Shown here piece after piece: positions 8,032 to 17,827 of a DNA stretch of 64,000 bases. Positions within the stretch are counted from its first letter, which is position 1, and every line of letters begins with the position of its first letter. Below the pieces are notes generated by a model. The model was not told the origin of the DNA. It worked only from the letters and a program-made list of their open reading frames with translations, and did no database searches. Source of the DNA: Clostridium pascui (GTDB lineage: Bacteria > Bacillota > Clostridia > Clostridiales > Clostridiaceae); the NCBI RefSeq assembly GCF_016908015.1, contig NZ_JAFBDB010000009.1, forward strand, positions 1-64,000, in the 5' to 3' direction. The position numbers were made by a program, and so were the translations under genes.

Positions 8032-8973
8032 ATGAAAAATAACAAATTTTGTGAAATGATAGGTATAGAATATCCAATTATTCAAGGGGCCATGGCATGG
8101 ATAGCTGATAGTACTTTAGCTGCTGCTGTATCCAATGCAGGAGGACTTGGAATTATTGCTACAGGGAATATGCCTGTAGACCTTGTAAGAGAAGAAATAA
8201 GAAAAGCAAAAGAACTTACAGATAAACCGTTTGGAGTTAATATAATGCTTTTAAGTCCAAATGCTGAGGAAGTTGCAAGAATAGTTTGTGAAGAAAAGAT
8301 AAAAGTAGTAACTACAGGAGCTGGAAGCCCGGGCAAATATATGGAGATGTGGAAGAGCCATAACATAAAGGTTATTCCAGTAGTAGCTTCAGTAGCACTT
8401 GCAAAGAGAATGGAGAAAGCAGGAGCAGATGCAATTATAGCAGAAGGATGCGAATCAGGAGGCCATGTAGGAGAACTTACAACTATGGCATTAGTGCCGC
8501 AGGTAGTAGATGCGGTAAATGTTCCTGTAATTGCGGCCGGAGGAATCGGTGATAAAAGAGGAGTGGCAGCAGCTTTTATGCTTGGAGCAGTGGCAATACA
8601 AGTAGGAACAAGATTCCTAGCTGCTAGAGAATGTAATATACATGAAAATTATAAGCAAAAGGTTTTAACTGCTAAGGATATAGACACTGTAGTTACAGGA
8701 AGAAGTACAGGTCATCCTGTAAGAGTACTTAGAAATAAACTCACAAGGAAGTTCCAGATTTTAGAAAAGGGAAATGCTGCTTCTGAAGAGTTTGATAAGC
8801 TAGGGAAAGGTGCATTAACAAAGGCAGTTAAAGAAGGAGATTTGGATAATGGGTCCTTTATGGCAGGCCAAATCGCTGGGTTAATAAGCAAGGAAGAAAC
8901 CTGTAAAGAAATAATAGAAGAAATGTTTGATTTAGTAAATTTATTAGAAAAAATTAATAAAGATATAAGATAG
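8032..8973 (+). CDS. fabK: Enoyl-ACP reductase II
   Basis: A 313-residue FMN-containing enoyl-ACP reductase, which performs the last step of each elongation cycle with NAD(P)H. Signatures are YPIIQGAMAWIADS at the N-terminus, PVIAAGGIGDKRG, and the AVAIQVGTRFLAA phosphate loop. Its length and operon place, between acpP and fabD, are those of streptococcal and clostridial FabK. No FabI, FabL or FabV is visible in the operon, so this is likely the working enoyl reductase. Confidence 0.95.
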   Translation: MKNNKFCEMIGIEYPIIQGAMAWIADSTLAAAVSNAGGLGIIATGNMPVDLVREEIRKAKELTDKPFGVNIMLLSPNAEEVARIVCEEKIKVVTTGAGSPGKYMEMWKSHNIKVIPVVASVALAKRMEKAGADAIIAEGCESGGHVGELTTMALVPQVVDAVNVPVIAAGGIGDKRGVAAAFMLGAVAIQVGTRFLAARECNIHENYKQKVLTAKDIDTVVTGRSTGHPVRVLRNKLTRKFQILEKGNAASEEFDKLGKGALTKAVKEGDLDNGSFMAGQIAGLISKEETCKEIIEEMFDLVNLLEKINKDIR

Positions 8974-8990
8974 ATAAAGAGGAGATAAGT

Positions 8991-9893
8991 ATGAGTAATT
9001 CAAGTAAGGTAGCTTTCATTTTTCCAGGGCAGGGAGCTCAATATGTAGGAATGGGCAAAGAATTATATGAAAATCATCCTAAGTGTAGAGAAGTATTTCA
9101 AGAGGCAAGTTATGCTTTGGGTTTTGATATGGCAAAGTTATGTTTTGAAGGCCCTGAGGAAAAATTAAACAGCACAGAATTTACTCAACCAGCTATTTTA
9201 ACTGTAAGTATCGCAGCATTAAAGCTACTGGAAGAAGAAGGAATAACACCTGACGTAGTAGCAGGATTAAGCCTTGGCGAATATTCTGCATTAGTTACAG
9301 CAGGGGCAATTAAGTTTAAAGATGCAGTAGCTTTAGTAAAGAAAAGAGGAAGGTTTATGCAAGAGGCTGTTCCCAATGGAATTGGTGGAATGGCTGCAGT
9401 ACTAAAACTTGATGAAAAACAAATTTATGAAGTATGTGAAATAGCTAGGGAAAAAGGTATAGTGGAGCCAGCTAACTTTAATTGTCCAGGGCAAATAGTT
9501 ATTGCCGGGGAAATGGAAGCTTTAAGTTATGCTTGCGAAATAGCTAAGGAAAAGGGAGCACTAAAAACTGTAATGCTTCCTGTAAGCGGGCCTTTTCATA
9601 GCTCTATGCTTAAAGACGCGGCAGATAAGCTTTATGAGGAACTACAAAACTTAGAAATATCAAAGCCTAATATACCTGTTATAACAAATGTTACAGGGGA
9701 ATACATGAATGAAGATAGTATAAGAGAAACACTAAGACTTCAAGTTATGACTTCTGTAAAATGGGAACATAGTATAAGAAAAATGATAGAAGAAGGTGTA
9801 GAGTCCTTTATAGAAATTGGGCCTGGAAAAACATTAAGTTCTTTTGTAAAGAAGATAGATAGAAAATTAAAAACTATTAATTATGGAGCATAA
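8991..9893 (+). CDS. fabD: Malonyl-CoA:ACP transacylase
   Basis: A 300-residue transacylase that moves malonyl from CoA to ACP. It has the N-terminal FPGQGAQYVGMGKEL, the nucleophile serine in GLSLGEYSALV (about 90), and the catalytic histidine in PVSGPFHSSML (about 199). Spacing to fabK is 17 bases. A weak 6-bp hairpin without a T-run lies just after the stop codon. Confidence 0.95.
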   Translation: MSNSSKVAFIFPGQGAQYVGMGKELYENHPKCREVFQEASYALGFDMAKLCFEGPEEKLNSTEFTQPAILTVSIAALKLLEEEGITPDVVAGLSLGEYSALVTAGAIKFKDAVALVKKRGRFMQEAVPNGIGGMAAVLKLDEKQIYEVCEIAREKGIVEPANFNCPGQIVIAGEMEALSYACEIAKEKGALKTVMLPVSGPFHSSMLKDAADKLYEELQNLEISKPNIPVITNVTGEYMNEDSIRETLRLQVMTSVKWEHSIRKMIEEGVESFIEIGPGKTLSSFVKKIDRKLKTINYGA

Positions 9894-9932
9894 TCAATTG
9901 CTCCATTATAAGTTAGAGAAGGAGTTGTTAGT

Positions 9933-10679
9933 TTGAATAGAGCACTGGAGGGAAAGGTGGCTATAGTTACTGGAGGAAGCAGGGGCATAGGCAAAGCAAT
10001 ATGCTTTAAACTTGCAAGCCTTGGAGCTAACATAGTAATTAACTACAGAAGCAGTAATAATTTAGAAGAATTAATTGAAGAAATCAAGGCCATGAACGTA
10101 GAATGTATAGCCATTAAAGGTGATATAAGTGATTTTAATGAATCAGAAGTTATAATAAAGGAAACAATAAATAAGTTTGGCAGAATAGACATACTTGTAA
10201 ACAATGCAGGTATAACTTTAGATGGATTAATCATGAGAATGAAGGAAGAAGACTTTGATAAAGTTATAAATGTAAACTTAAAGGGTGCATTTAACTGTAT
10301 AAGGCATGCATCTCCTATAATGGTTAAGCAAAGATATGGTAAAATAATAAATATGTCTTCTGTAGTAGGGGTTGCAGGTAATGCAGGCCAAGCAAACTAC
10401 GCTGCTGCAAAGGCAGGGATAATAGGGCTTACTAAAAGTGTAGCTAGAGAACTAGCATCAAGAGGGATAAATGTCAATGCAATAGCACCTGGCTTTATAG
10501 AAACCGATATGACAAGTGGTTTATCAGATAAGGTTAAAGAGGAGTCAGTAAAGGGTATACCACTTAAGAGATTTGGAAAAGCGGAAGATGTAGCAGAGTT
10601 AGTAGCATTTTTGGCTTCTGACAGTGCTTCATATATAACTGGTCAGGTTATAAATGTAGATGGAGGAATGGTGATATAA
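9933..10679 (+). CDS. fabG: 3-oxoacyl-ACP reductase
   Basis: A 248-residue short-chain dehydrogenase. It has the NADPH motif TGGSRGIGKA, the NNAG segment, the catalytic Ser in NMSSVVG, and YxxxK in NYAAAKAG. It reduces 3-ketoacyl-ACP to 3-hydroxyacyl-ACP. The start is TTG, placed 7 bases after the ribosome site GAAGGAG. It ends one base before fabF begins. Confidence 0.95.
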   Translation: MNRALEGKVAIVTGGSRGIGKAICFKLASLGANIVINYRSSNNLEELIEEIKAMNVECIAIKGDISDFNESEVIIKETINKFGRIDILVNNAGITLDGLIMRMKEEDFDKVINVNLKGAFNCIRHASPIMVKQRYGKIINMSSVVGVAGNAGQANYAAAKAGIIGLTKSVARELASRGINVNAIAPGFIETDMTSGLSDKVKEESVKGIPLKRFGKAEDVAELVAFLASDSASYITGQVINVDGGMVI

Positions 10680-10680
10680 C

Positions 10681-11922
10681 TTGGAAAATAGAGTAGTAAT
10701 TACAGGAATGGGAGCTGTAACTCCTTTAGGAAATAATGTTAATGATTTTTGGAATGGGTTAAAAGAAGGAAAATGTGGAATAGATCTTATAAAAGCATTT
10801 GATACAGAAAATTTTAAGTCAAAGTTGGCAGCAGAAGTTAAAGACTTTAAGCCAGAAGATATAATTGATAAAAGAGAAGCTAAAAGAATGGATAGATATT
10901 CACAGTTTGCAGTGGTAGCTGCTGACGAGGCTGTAAAGGATTCAAAGCTTGACTTAGAAACTATAGATAAGGATAGACTTGGAGTAGTTGTAGGTTCTGG
11001 AATAGGTGGAATAGATACTGTTGAAAAGCAGCATGGAACTCTTGTAGAAAAAGGACCAGGCAGAGTACATCCATTATTTATACCAATGATTATAAGTAAT
11101 ATGGCAGCAGGAAATATCGCTATAAGATTTGGAGCGAGAAATATATGTACAACAGTTGTTACTGCTTGTGCTACAGGTACAAATGCCATTGGTGAAGCAT
11201 TTGAGATGATAAAATCAGGAAGAGCTGATGTAATAATAGCAGGAGGAACAGAAGCATCTATCACTCCTCTTTCAGTAGCAGGGTTTATAACATTAACTGC
11301 TTTAAGTAAAAGTACAGATCCAACTAGAGCATCCATACCTTTTGATAAGGAAAGGGCAGGATTTGTAATGGGAGAAGGAGCAGGAATAGTTATTGTAGAA
11401 TCCTTAGAACATGCATTAAAAAGAGGAGCAAAAATATATGGTGAAGTAGTGGGTTATGGTTCAACTTGTGATGCTTATCATATAACATCTCCAGCACCAG
11501 GCGGAGAAGGTGCTGCAAGAGCTATGAAAATGGCATTAGAAGAAGCTAATATCAAGCCAGAGGAAGTTTCTTATATTAATGCTCATGGAACTGGAACAGA
11601 AGTTAATGATAAACTTGAAACAGCAGCAATAAAACTAGTATTTGGTGACAAGGCTAAGGAAGTACCAGTGAGTTCTACTAAATCTATGACAGGACATCTT
11701 TTAGGAGCAGCAGGTGCAGTAGAAGCTATAGCTTGTATAAAGGCTATGGAAGATAGTTTTATACCTCCAACCATTGGATATAAAGTTTTTGATGAAGAAT
11801 GTGATTTGGATTGTGTTCCAAACGAAGGAAGAGAAAAAGAACTTCAGTATGCAATGTCAAACTCATTAGGTTTTGGGGGACATAATGCAGTTATTTTATT
11901 TAAAAAATGGAGTGATAAGTAA
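10681..11922 (+). CDS. fabF: 3-oxoacyl-ACP synthase II
   Basis: A 413-residue elongating condensing enzyme. The triad is Cys in VTACATGTNAIG (about 163), His in NAHGTGTEVND, and His in TGHLLGAAGAVEA. The start codon is TTG, separated from the fabG stop by one base, and the stop overlaps the accB start (TAATG). A long reading frame on the opposite strand in this gene is a shadow. Confidence 0.95.
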   Translation: MENRVVITGMGAVTPLGNNVNDFWNGLKEGKCGIDLIKAFDTENFKSKLAAEVKDFKPEDIIDKREAKRMDRYSQFAVVAADEAVKDSKLDLETIDKDRLGVVVGSGIGGIDTVEKQHGTLVEKGPGRVHPLFIPMIISNMAAGNIAIRFGARNICTTVVTACATGTNAIGEAFEMIKSGRADVIIAGGTEASITPLSVAGFITLTALSKSTDPTRASIPFDKERAGFVMGEGAGIVIVESLEHALKRGAKIYGEVVGYGSTCDAYHITSPAPGGEGAARAMKMALEEANIKPEEVSYINAHGTGTEVNDKLETAAIKLVFGDKAKEVPVSSTKSMTGHLLGAAGAVEAIACIKAMEDSFIPPTIGYKVFDEECDLDCVPNEGREKELQYAMSNSLGFGGHNAVILFKKWSDK

Positions 11923-12389
11923 TGGATTTTAAGGGAATTACTGAACTTATTAAGGTAATGAGCAGTTCTAATATAAAACTTCTTGAAGTTCAGGAAAATG
12001 GAATATCAATAAGGATGGAAAAGGATTCACAGGGTGTAGTTGTCAAAAATGAAGTACCTGTAATTAGTTCATCAAGTTATGATATTCTTGATGAGGAAGT
12101 AAGTAGAGATTTAGCAGTAGAAAAAAAAGAAATAGTAAATGATGAAAATATATATACAATAACTTCACCTATAGTGGGCACTTTTTATGGTTCACCATCA
12201 CCTGATAAAGATCCTTTTATAAAAGAAGGAAAAGAAGTAAAGAAAGGTGATACTATTTGTATTATTGAAGCTATGAAGCTTATGAATGAAATACAAAGCG
12301 AAGTAGATGGAGAAGTTGTGGAAGTTCTTGTAAGTGATGGAGACATGGTAGAGTATGGTCAAGAGATGGTAAGAATAAGAAAGCTTTAA
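11922..12389 (+). CDS. accB: Biotin carboxyl carrier protein of acetyl-CoA carboxylase
   Basis: A 155-residue BCCP. The C-terminal biotinyl domain carries the biotin-accepting lysine in EAMKLMNEI. It is joined to a short N-terminal helical part by a flexible linker (about 45-75). It carries CO2 as carboxybiotin from AccC to the carboxyltransferase encoded two genes downstream. It is translationally coupled to fabF by a one-base overlap. Confidence 0.95.
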   Translation: MDFKGITELIKVMSSSNIKLLEVQENGISIRMEKDSQGVVVKNEVPVISSSSYDILDEEVSRDLAVEKKEIVNDENIYTITSPIVGTFYGSPSPDKDPFIKEGKEVKKGDTICIIEAMKLMNEIQSEVDGEVVEVLVSDGDMVEYGQEMVRIRKL

Positions 12390-12414
12390 TCTATAAATAA
12401 GCTAGGAGGTTATT

Positions 12415-12843
12415 ATGGAAGGTTTAGATATCAAAGACATTATGGAAATAATTCCTCATAGATATCCATTTTTATTGTTAGATAAAATAGAGGAATTAGA
12501 GCCAGGTAAAAGAGTAGTAGGAATAAAAAATGTTACTATGAATGATAACTTTTTTCAAGGTCATTTCCCAGGTAACCCTGTTATGCCAGGAGTGCTTATA
12601 GTTGAAGCTTTAGCTCAAGCTGGCGCTGTAGCAGTTTTAAGTCTCGAGGAATTTAAGGGTAAAACTCCATATTTTGCAGGAGTTAATAAGGCTAGATTTA
12701 GAAAAAAGGTTGTACCAGGGGATACTTTAAAACTTCAAGTAGAACTTACTAAATTAAGAGGAAATTTTGGTGTTGGAGATGCTGTTGCATTAGTAGGTAA
12801 TGAGAAAGTAGCGGAAGCCGAAATTATGTTTATGATAGGGTGA
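12415..12843 (+). CDS. fabZ: 3-hydroxyacyl-ACP dehydratase
   Basis: A 142-residue hot-dog-fold dehydratase. [11 protein letters not shown] is followed by the catalytic His motif [20 protein letters not shown] with the partner Glu. It dehydrates 3-hydroxyacyl-ACP to the enoyl form. It sits between accB and accC, a usual clostridial order. The ribosome site is AGGAGG. Confidence 0.95.
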   Translation: MEGLDIKDIMEIIPHRYPFLLLDKIEELEPGKRVVGIKNVTMNDNFFQGHFPGNPVMPGVLIVEALAQAGAVAVLSLEEFKGKTPYFAGVNKARFRKKVVPGDTLKLQVELTKLRGNFGVGDAVALVGNEKVAEAEIMFMIG

Positions 12844-12847
12844 TTAT

Positions 12848-14185
12848 ATGTTTAAGAAAATATTAATAGCAAATCGAGGAGAAATTGCAGTAAGAATAAT
12901 AAGAGCATGCAGGGAAATGGGAGTAGAAACTGTTGCGGTTTATTCCACTGCAGATAAAGATGCCCTACATGTTCAAATGGCAGATGAAGCAGTTTGCATT
13001 GGACCTCCTGCGTCAAAGGATAGTTACTTAAATGTAAAAAATATTTTAAGTGCTACAGTACTTACAGGTGCAGAAGCAATACATCCTGGATTCGGATTTT
13101 TATCTGAAAATAGCAAATTTGCACAAATGTGTAATGAATGTAACATAACATTTATAGGCCCTGACGCTGAAACTATAGACTCTATGGGTAATAAATCCAA
13201 TGCTAGAAAAATGATGATAGAATCAGGAATTCCTGTAATCCCTGGGGTAGAAGAAAAAATTACGGAAGAAAATATAAAGAATATAGCAAATAATATAGGA
13301 TATCCAGTTATGATTAAGGCATCAGCAGGTGGCGGCGGAAGAGGAATAAGAATTGTAAGAGAAGAAAAAGAATTATTGGATGCATTTTTTGCAGCAAGAG
13401 AAGAATCTAGAGTAGCCTTTGGAGATGACGATGTATATGTAGAAAAGTATATAGAAAATCCTAGGCATATAGAAATTCAAATCCTTGCAGATAACTACGG
13501 AAATGTGGTATATCTAGGAGAAAGAGATTGTTCTATTCAAAGAAGAAATCAAAAGGTTTTAGAAGAAGCTCCAAGTCCAATAATGACTGAAGAATTAAGA
13601 AGTAAAATGGGAGAGGCAGCTGTTAAAGCAGCTAAATATGTAAATTATAAAAATGCCGGAACCATAGAATTTTTAGTAGATAAACACATGGACTTTTATT
13701 TCATGGAAATGAATACAAGAATACAAGTGGAACATCCTATAACTGAATTTATAACTGGTGTAGATTTGATAAAAGAGCAAATTAAAATAGCATCAGGAGA
13801 GAGATTGAAATTTTCACAAGAAGATGTTCAAATAAAAGGGCATTCTATAGAATTTAGAGTAAATGCAGAGGATCCTTCAAAAAACTTTATGCCGTGCCCA
13901 GGAAGAATAGATGGATTATTTATGCCAGGGGGATTAGGTGTAAGGGTAGATAGTGCAATATATGAAGGATATACTATTTCTCCATATTATGATTCAATGA
14001 TAGGGAAACTTATTGTATATGGAAAAGATAGAAATGAAGCTATAAATAAAATGAGAAGAGCATTAGGTGAATTTTTGATAGAAGGACTTACAACTAATAT
14101 AGAGTATGCCTTTAAAATCATTGATAATGAGGAGTTTAATAAAGGGAACTATGATACAGGATTTGTAAGTAGAAACCTAATGTAG
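12848..14185 (+). CDS. accC: Biotin carboxylase subunit of acetyl-CoA carboxylase
   Basis: A 445-residue ATP-grasp biotin carboxylase. It has the N-terminal ILIANRGEIAVRIIRACRE, the glycine loop KASAGGGGRGIR, the RDCSIQRRNQKV segment, and the MNTRIQVEHPITE catalytic stretch. It carboxylates the biotin on AccB using ATP and bicarbonate. It starts 4 bases after fabZ ends. Confidence 0.96.
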   Translation: MFKKILIANRGEIAVRIIRACREMGVETVAVYSTADKDALHVQMADEAVCIGPPASKDSYLNVKNILSATVLTGAEAIHPGFGFLSENSKFAQMCNECNITFIGPDAETIDSMGNKSNARKMMIESGIPVIPGVEEKITEENIKNIANNIGYPVMIKASAGGGGRGIRIVREEKELLDAFFAAREESRVAFGDDDVYVEKYIENPRHIEIQILADNYGNVVYLGERDCSIQRRNQKVLEEAPSPIMTEELRSKMGEAAVKAAKYVNYKNAGTIEFLVDKHMDFYFMEMNTRIQVEHPITEFITGVDLIKEQIKIASGERLKFSQEDVQIKGHSIEFRVNAEDPSKNFMPCPGRIDGLFMPGGLGVRVDSAIYEGYTISPYYDSMIGKLIVYGKDRNEAINKMRRALGEFLIEGLTTNIEYAFKIIDNEEFNKGNYDTGFVSRNLM

Positions 14186-14197
14186 GAGATGATTTTG

Positions 14198-15937
14198 GTG
14201 TTTAAAGGATTATTTAAAAAGACTAAATATATAACCGTAAGTACTCAAAATTTAAATACATCAGTAAATGATAAAGAAGAACAAAAGCCTAATATTCCGG
14301 GAGGAATGTGGCAAAAGTGTGAAAAGTGCGGGCAAATAATATATATTAATGATTTAAAGGAAAATAATAAAGTATGTAATTTTTGCAAATATCACTTTAA
14401 AATGCCTGCATATGAAAGAATAGAATTTATTTTAGATGAAGGAAGTTTTCAAGAGCTAAATAAAGAAATGAAAACTTTAAATCCATTGGACTTTGAAGGG
14501 TATGAAGAAAAGGTAGAATTTTCAAAGGAAGCTACAGGACTTAGAGAAGCTGTTATTACAGGAACAGGAACTATAACTGAGCAAGATGTTGTAATTTGTG
14601 TTATGGATAGCAGATTTCTAATGGCAAGTATGGGATCTGTAGTAGGAGAAAAGCTTACAAGAGCAATTGAATTTGCAACTAAAAAAGAATTACCTCTTAT
14701 AATTTTTACAGCATCAGGTGGTGCTAGAATGCAGGAGGGAATGTTCTCTCTAATGCAAATGGCTAAGGTTAATTCAGCACTTGCAAGATTCAAGGAAAAG
14801 GGATTACTGTATATTTCTGTAATTACAAATCCTACTACAGGAGGAGTTACTGCTAGTTTTGCAATGGTAGCAGATATAGTAATTGCAGAGCCAGGAGCAC
14901 TAATTGGTTTTGCAGGAAAAAGAGTTATTGAACAAACCGTTAATGAAAAGCTTCCAGAAGGATTTCAAACAGCTGAGTTTATGTTAAAGCGCGGATTTAT
15001 AGATAAGATAATTCATAGAAAAAATTTAAGAAATGCCCTAGGATACTTAGTAAAGGTTCATAGAAATGACTGTATTAAGGATACTAATAACATTGAAAAC
15101 AATGAAGGCGGTAAGGAAAGTATTGAAGAATGCAATGGATTAACGGCCTGGCAAAAGTTAAACCTTGTAAGAAAGGCTAATAGACCTACTGCTCTTCACT
15201 ATATAGATAAAATATTTGATAATTTTATAGAAATGCATGGAGATAGATACTTTGGAGATGACGGATGTATAATAGGTGGAATAGCTACTATAAATGGCAT
15301 GCCTTTTACGGTAATAGCTCAGCAAAAAGGTAGAGATCTAAAAGATAATATAAAAAGGAACTTTGGAATGCCAAACCCCGAGGGATATAGGAAGGCATTA
15401 AGACTTATGAGGCAGGCGGAAAAGTTTAAAAGACCTATTATTTGTTTTGTGGATACACCAGGAGCTTATCCAGGTATAGGAGCAGAAGAAAGAGGTCAAG
15501 GAGAAGCTATAGGAAACAACATTTTAGAAATGAGTCAAATCAAATCTCCTATTATTTCTATAGTAATAGGGGAAGGTGGAAGTGGAGGAGCTTTAGCTTT
15601 AGCCGTAGCTGATGAAGTATGGATGCTTGAAAATGCAATCTACTCTGTATTATCACCTGAAGGATTTGCAAGCATACTATGGAAGGATTCTTCAAGAGCT
15701 GAAGAAGCTTCAGAGATAATGAAAATAACTGCACAAAACCTAAAAGAGTTTAAGATAATAGACAAGATTTTAAAGGAACCATCAGGAGATGCATCTACAG
15801 ACGTAGAAAGGTTATCCGACGAACTAAAGATAAATCTAATAAGCAAAATTAATGAGTTATCTTTATTATCAGATGAAGAGTTGTTACAAAAAAGATATGA
15901 TAAATTTAGAAATATGGGTATGTATTCAGAATTTTAA
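14198..15937 (+). CDS. accDA: Fused acetyl-CoA carboxylase carboxyltransferase, beta plus alpha (AccD-AccA)
   Basis: One uninterrupted frame encodes both carboxyltransferase subunits, which are usually separate in bacteria. The first about 285 residues are AccD: a four-cysteine zinc ribbon (CEKCGQ and CNFC), [18 protein letters not shown], and [15 protein letters not shown] roughly 35-residue polar linker (around 14-15.1 kb, [15 protein letters not shown]) leads to AccA without its usual N-terminal helices: [26 protein letters not shown], and [11 protein letters not shown]. The beta-alpha order is that of PccB-type enzymes. I place the start at GTG 14198 ([11 protein letters not shown]), 9 bases after AGGAG. 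ATG 14189 abuts the ribosome site, and TTG 14195 is the alternative. Confidence 0.93.
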   Translation: MFKGLFKKTKYITVSTQNLNTSVNDKEEQKPNIPGGMWQKCEKCGQIIYINDLKENNKVCNFCKYHFKMPAYERIEFILDEGSFQELNKEMKTLNPLDFEGYEEKVEFSKEATGLREAVITGTGTITEQDVVICVMDSRFLMASMGSVVGEKLTRAIEFATKKELPLIIFTASGGARMQEGMFSLMQMAKVNSALARFKEKGLLYISVITNPTTGGVTASFAMVADIVIAEPGALIGFAGKRVIEQTVNEKLPEGFQTAEFMLKRGFIDKIIHRKNLRNALGYLVKVHRNDCIKDTNNIENNEGGKESIEECNGLTAWQKLNLVRKANRPTALHYIDKIFDNFIEMHGDRYFGDDGCIIGGIATINGMPFTVIAQQKGRDLKDNIKRNFGMPNPEGYRKALRLMRQAEKFKRPIICFVDTPGAYPGIGAEERGQGEAIGNNILEMSQIKSPIISIVIGEGGSGGALALAVADEVWMLENAIYSVLSPEGFASILWKDSSRAEEASEIMKITAQNLKEFKIIDKILKEPSGDASTDVERLSDELKINLISKINELSLLSDEELLQKRYDKFRNMGMYSEF

Positions 15938-15944
15938 TTTTTAG

Positions 15945-15975
15945 GGAGTAATGCAATATAAGATTGTATTACTCC
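15945..15975. terminator. Bidirectional terminator after the fatty-acid operon
   Basis: A 13-bp stem (15945-15957 with 15963-15975, one G-T pair) with a 5-base loop lies between the convergent accDA and subtilase genes. The flanking T-run is weak on both sides. Confidence 0.75.
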
Positions 15976-15983
15976 TTGGTAAT

Positions 15984-17180
15984 TTATGGGAGTAATTTTT
16001 CTATATCTATTACTCCAGCACCTTGCACCCATCTTGATATATTTAGCATATTACAAGATATTTTTAAAAGAGAAGTAACATCTTTAAATGTAAGATCAGG
16101 ATTAGTTTCAAATAATAAAGCACAAAGCCCTGATATATAGGCTGCTGCACAGGAAGTGCCAGTATATGTGATATAGGGGTCATCTAAAGGCCGAGGATAT
16201 ATACGCCTATTATTACGTTCAGATATATAGTCTATATTAGAGTTTAGAGAACATATATCTACACAAGATGCAGATAAGTTAGGTTTATCTAATTTTCCTA
16301 CAGGTCCTGAGGATGAATTGGCATAGGCCTTTAAATCATCAGAAGAAGTATCAATTCCACCTACAGTAATGCAATTTGATAAAGTTGCTATACCTCTTAT
16401 AGAACATTCTATGTTTCCATTATGTCCAGAAGGAACAACAACAATAATTCCACTATCAACTGCCTTTTGAAATAACTTGGAAAATAATGACAATATAAAT
16501 TCATTGTTTTCATGAAGTTCACAAGGTAAGCATATGACCTTTATGTTATAGATATCCTTTTCTTCTATTAGCTTGTTTAAAGAGAATAGTATATTAGATA
16601 CATAACCCTTTCCTAAGTTATCAAAAGCCTTTATACAATATAAATTACTATTAACAGCTACCCCTCTATAAACCCCTTTTGATGCAGAGCCATTACCACA
16701 TAATATGCCGCTTATAAAGGTTCCATGTCCATTATCATCATATGGATACTTATATTGATTTATTAAATCAGTAAAGCATTTAATTCTATTATAAGGATTT
16801 ACTAAATCCATGTGTGGATAAACTCCACTGTCAATTAAGCCAATGGTGATTCCCTTTCCAGTAAGCTTATGATTGTTTTGCAAAGCACATCTATTTGACT
16901 TTAATATGCTTTTAGCACAAAGAAAAGCCATTGTATCTAAGGATATATAGCTTATACTAGGGAACTCCAAGAGTCGTTCTATTGCATTAGGAGATAAATT
17001 AGCTACAATGCAATTTATATCAGGGAGTGAATGAATAACATGGCCTCTATAGCTTTTTATTTTACCCTCTATTTTTTCCTGGAGCAGCTTACAATGAATA
17101 ATAACTCTTAAGCTTTTGTAAAGCTTATTTTTTACAAGTACCTTTAAATCAGGGCTTAATTTACTTTTGAAAAAATACAT
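15984..17180 (-). CDS. Subtilisin-family (S8) serine peptidase
   Basis: A 398-residue subtilase with the full triad: Asp in GLIDSGVYPHMD, His in DDNGHGTFISGI, and Ser in TGTSCAAAYISG. About 85 N-terminal residues resemble an I9-type propeptide. There is no signal peptide, which points to an intracellular or spore-compartment enzyme. It is monocistronic, with a hairpin at each end. It resembles the Csp-type protease at 26325 only at the level of the S8 family. Whether it is an intracellular housekeeping protease or a spore protease is open. Confidence 0.88.
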   Translation of the reverse strand: MYFFKSKLSPDLKVLVKNKLYKSLRVIIHCKLLQEKIEGKIKSYRGHVIHSLPDINCIVANLSPNAIERLLEFPSISYISLDTMAFLCAKSILKSNRCALQNNHKLTGKGITIGLIDSGVYPHMDLVNPYNRIKCFTDLINQYKYPYDDNGHGTFISGILCGNGSASKGVYRGVAVNSNLYCIKAFDNLGKGYVSNILFSLNKLIEEKDIYNIKVICLPCELHENNEFILSLFSKLFQKAVDSGIIVVVPSGHNGNIECSIRGIATLSNCITVGGIDTSSDDLKAYANSSSGPVGKLDKPNLSASCVDICSLNSNIDYISERNNRRIYPRPLDDPYITYTGTSCAAAYISGLCALLFETNPDLTFKDVTSLLKISCNMLNISRWVQGAGVIDIEKLLP

Positions 17181-17280
17181 AGTAAGATACTCCTTAAAAT
17201 TTATTCCATTATATATTATAGTAACAAAAGGATATATATGTGATAAAAACTATATAAATTTTTAAAATTCATTTTATAAA

Positions 17281-17310
17281 TTCTTAGAGGTACAAAATGT
17301 ACCCCTAAGA
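17281..17310 (-). terminator. Terminator of the YdcZ-like gene
   Basis: The hairpin TTCTTAG-(A)-GGTAC / GTACC-(C)-CTAAGAA lies directly after the stop of the minus-strand gene at 17313. The T-run beyond it is short. Confidence 0.65.
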
Positions 17311-17312
17311 AT

Positions 17313-17744
17313 TTAACATTTCCATTTAAATATAATAATCCCTATTATCATAACTCCAACTCCAATTATTTTTGTTAGTCCAAATTTAATTTGGGTGGAA
17401 TCAAAAAGTCCAAAAGCATCTATAATAGCAGCAGCAGTTAATTGTGCTACTAATATAGTTGCAATAGAGCAGGTAGGACCAAGGGATTTTATTCCCATCA
17501 TAACTGTATATATTATTATTACGCCTAATATTCCACCGGTAAGGTATAACTTGTTTGCTTCCCGTAAGTTTTTAAAACTGCCACTTCCTGAAATTAGAAG
17601 TGCTATTAAAGTAACAATTAAGCCAGTGCCCTGAACAAACACATTTGTTTCCCAAGTGCCTATTTTTTCACCAAGTCTTGTATTGAATACTCCTTGAAAA
17701 CTCATAGCTATTCCTGCAATTATTGAAAAAATTACTCCTAGCAT
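17313..17744 (-). CDS. DMT-superfamily membrane protein, YdcZ (DUF606) family
   Basis: A 143-residue membrane protein with about four to five helices. Family features are the start MLGVIFSIIAGIAMSFQGVF with the following NTRLGEKIG, and the repeated small-residue helices GVMIIGIIIF at the end. DUF606 proteins are short relatives of the drug/metabolite transporters and often act as paired half-transporters. No partner gene is adjacent. Its substrate is unknown. Confidence 0.8.
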   Translation of the reverse strand: MLGVIFSIIAGIAMSFQGVFNTRLGEKIGTWETNVFVQGTGLIVTLIALLISGSGSFKNLREANKLYLTGGILGVIIIYTVMMGIKSLGPTCSIATILVAQLTAAAIIDAFGLFDSTQIKFGLTKIIGVGVMIIGIIIFKWKC

Positions 17745-17827
17745 AATTAACTGATCACTCTCCTTTTATTTAGTGTATCCAAAGAAGAATGTAATTATAA
17801 AAAAAAGAAGTAGTAAAAAACTACCTC

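Noticed and set aside
9885-9904. Hairpin GGAGCA/TGCTCC after fabD as an internal terminator
   Set aside because: It is only a 6-bp stem with no T-run. At most it is a weak processing or pausing site.
10629-11336. A 235-codon open frame on the minus strand
   Set aside because: It lies fully opposite fabG/fabF, which have complete catalytic motifs. Its translation is low in complexity and matches no family.
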